A stretch of DNA of 7,484 bases, from positions 1 through 7,484 of the forward strand of contig QNBL01000128.1 in assembly GCA_003641695.1 (NCBI GenBank). The letters are read 5' to 3'. Position numbers and translations under genes: made by a program. Origin of the DNA: Spirochaetota bacterium (GTDB lineage Bacteria > Spirochaetota > Spirochaetia > B11-G9). The notes below the pieces were generated by a model that saw nothing but the letters and a program-made list of their open reading frames with translations, did no database searches and had not been told where the DNA came from. Positions 6,178-7,484 of the stretch are shown here, in pieces; position 1 is the first letter of the stretch; each line of letters begins with the position of its first letter.

Positions 6178-7484
6178 TTACTTTAGAGGTGCGTAATAAA
6201 CCGATTCTCCCCTGCCGCTCCGGCCGAAAAGGGATACCTGTACCTCTACCGGGAGGGGTTTCCTTCCAAAATCAGAATCAAGGGAAGCAGCGTACTCAAG
6301 AACATATGAACCCACAAAGCGATTCTTGAGGTCCTCGATAATACCTCCAACCCCTTCTGCACGGAACAGCGAATAGACCCCGCCGCCTGTTTTACGTGCA
6401 AGATATTCAAGCTCCCGGGGTGCAGAATCTTTTTCCCCCGCATATATTGCATAGAAAGCGATATTATTGTTGGTAAGATAATCGAGAATCTCGTTAAGCG
6501 TATATCGGACAAACGAAGAATCAGGAAGATCCCCCATTGATAAAAATACAACAGCTCTGCGGTCACTCTTGTTAAGTAAAGTTGATGCCCCAAGCCTGAT
6601 ACCAAGATCAAACGTCCAGTCCCGGGAGTAATCGCCATCCTCAATAACAGACTTTACAAGGATATCCTTGTTGGAAACACTCTTTGTTTCCGTTACCGGA
6701 TTTTGTTCCGCACTTACGATACTGATAGTACCTTTCCCATCCTGGGCAGAGAGCAGTTCTTCCAGAGCGGATAAACGGTACTCTTTCTTTCCATACATTT
6801 TCTCAGATCCTTCAAGCACGAGAGCAACGTTAGTTACAGCCGACTTGTTTCCGGAATAAATGAGTCTGGAATTCTGAACAGGATATCCATTCTCAGTAAC
6901 AAGGAAATTATTATCCTCCAAACCTACCAGTGGCTTTCCATCCAGTGCTGAAACTGAGAGTGCCACATCTACCCGGGGATAGTTGTCCGAGACAACCCTG
7001 TCAATTGATACATCAAGGCCGGTGTACATTCTGGTAATATCAGCAAGATATTCTATCTTGTTTCTGTTGAAATCGGTAACTACAATGTTTCCGTTGGCAT
7101 CCAGAACAGCCTTTATGACAAGGGCTTCTTTCCCTGATACATCCGCAACCTTTGTTACAGTTTCACTGTCCATATCAAAAATCAGCACCCTTTGTGCATC
7201 GGCAATCAAAAACCTCCCGTCCGGAATTGCAGTTATGCCCTCGGGAGAAGAAAGCAGGCTTGATGAAAAAGAACGCAGGAAGTTACCGCTTTTATCGAAC
7301 AGGAACAACCGTGCTCTACGTTTGTCTGCTACAAGAATGTTTCCGTTTTTGTAAGCTATTCCTGTCGGTTCGGAAAACCCCTCAAAAGAAGCTGATTTAT
7401 TTCCAAAAGAAAACAGGAAATCCCCATCCTTCGTGTACTTCGAAACCCTCTTGTTCCCCTCGTCGGTTACATAGATATATCCAA
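6178..7484 (-). CDS. NHL-repeat protein with a von Willebrand A-type domain (5' end outside window)
   Basis: The frame stays open from 7484 to the TAA at 6178–6180, giving about 435 visible residues; no convincing start occurs inside, so the N-terminus lies beyond the edge. The visible N-terminal third holds roughly four NHL-type beta-propeller repeats, seen as recurring blocks such as YIYVTDEGNKRV, GNILVADKRRARLFLFD, GRFLIADAQRVLIFD and GNIVVTDFNRNKI. A beta-sandwich-like linker (about 6865–7000, with ALDGKPLVGLEDNNFLV) leads to a vWA-like domain (about 6300–6840). This layout resembles bacterial VWFA-related proteins. The MIDAS motif DxSxS reads EGSEK, and the usual TDG segment reads SMGD, so metal binding is doubtful. 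Such proteins are often exported, but any signal peptide is out of view. The gene lies 21 bases upstream of clpS, as part of the same operon. Its function is unknown; ligand binding or protein scaffolding is likely. Confidence 0.85.
   Translation of the reverse strand, partial: GYIYVTDEGNKRVSKYTKDGDFLFSFGNKSASFEGFSEPTGIAYKNGNILVADKRRARLFLFDKSGNFLRSFSSSLLSSPEGITAIPDGRFLIADAQRVLIFDMDSETVTKVADVSGKEALVIKAVLDANGNIVVTDFNRNKIEYLADITRMYTGLDVSIDRVVSDNYPRVDVALSVSALDGKPLVGLEDNNFLVTENGYPVQNSRLIYSGNKSAVTNVALVLEGSEKMYGKKEYRLSALEELLSAQDGKGTISIVSAEQNPVTETKSVSNKDILVKSVIEDGDYSRDWTFDLGIRLGASTLLNKSDRRAVVFLSMGDLPDSSFVRYTLNEILDYLTNNNIAFYAIYAGEKDSAPRELEYLARKTGGGVYSLFRAEGVGGIIEDLKNRFVGSYVLEYAASLDSDFGRKPLPVEVQVSLFGRSGRGESVYYAPLK

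Noticed and set aside
7306..7308. TTG as the start of the NHL/vWA gene
   Set aside because: The frame continues upstream to the edge and encodes further clear NHL-type repeat sequence.

Overview
The window looks like chromosomal DNA from a bacterium of moderate GC, most likely a spirochaete (Spirochaetota, free-living Spirochaeta-type). This guess rests on gene content and protein style: a TGS/ThrRS-like uridine kinase, a full ClpS–ClpA–Aat set, and lysine- and glutamate-rich proteins. No rRNA or other decisive marker is present. There are no mobile elements, tRNAs, CRISPR arrays or signs of recent transfer. The DNA is almost entirely coding; the longest gap between genes is 40 bases.

Left part, plus strand (1–2810). 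A helical protein of unknown function enters from beyond the left edge and ends at 951. Its last five residues are QLDLF, a textbook bacterial sliding-clamp (DnaN) binding peptide. Sixteen bases later comes a 47-residue small gene (968–1111) with a clear ribosome binding site. A 40-base gap with a possible -10 box follows, and then a 552-residue nucleoside (uridine) kinase with an N-terminal TGS domain and a ThrRS-editing-like domain that appears to have lost its catalytic residues (1152–2810).

Right part, minus strand (7484 down to 2832). Four genes are packed head to tail as one likely operon: an NHL-repeat/von Willebrand A-type protein (N-terminus outside the window), clpS, clpA and aat. 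The gaps are 21 and 12 bases, and clpA and aat overlap by 8 bases. The last three genes make up the bacterial Leu/N-degron pathway. Aat adds Leu or Phe to proteins with N-terminal Lys or Arg, ClpS recognises the resulting N-terminus, and ClpA unfolds the substrate into ClpP; clpP itself is not in the window. The two gene blocks converge at 2811–2831 with no convincing intrinsic terminator.

The points most worth a second look are: (1) a dnaX-like slippery heptamer A_AAA_AAG in the clpA linker, where a -1 shift stops almost at once and would release the ClpA N-domain alone; (2) the C-terminal clamp-binding peptide on an unrecognised protein; (3) the compact N-degron operon headed by an NHL/vWA protein with a degenerate metal site; (4) the 47-residue gene.
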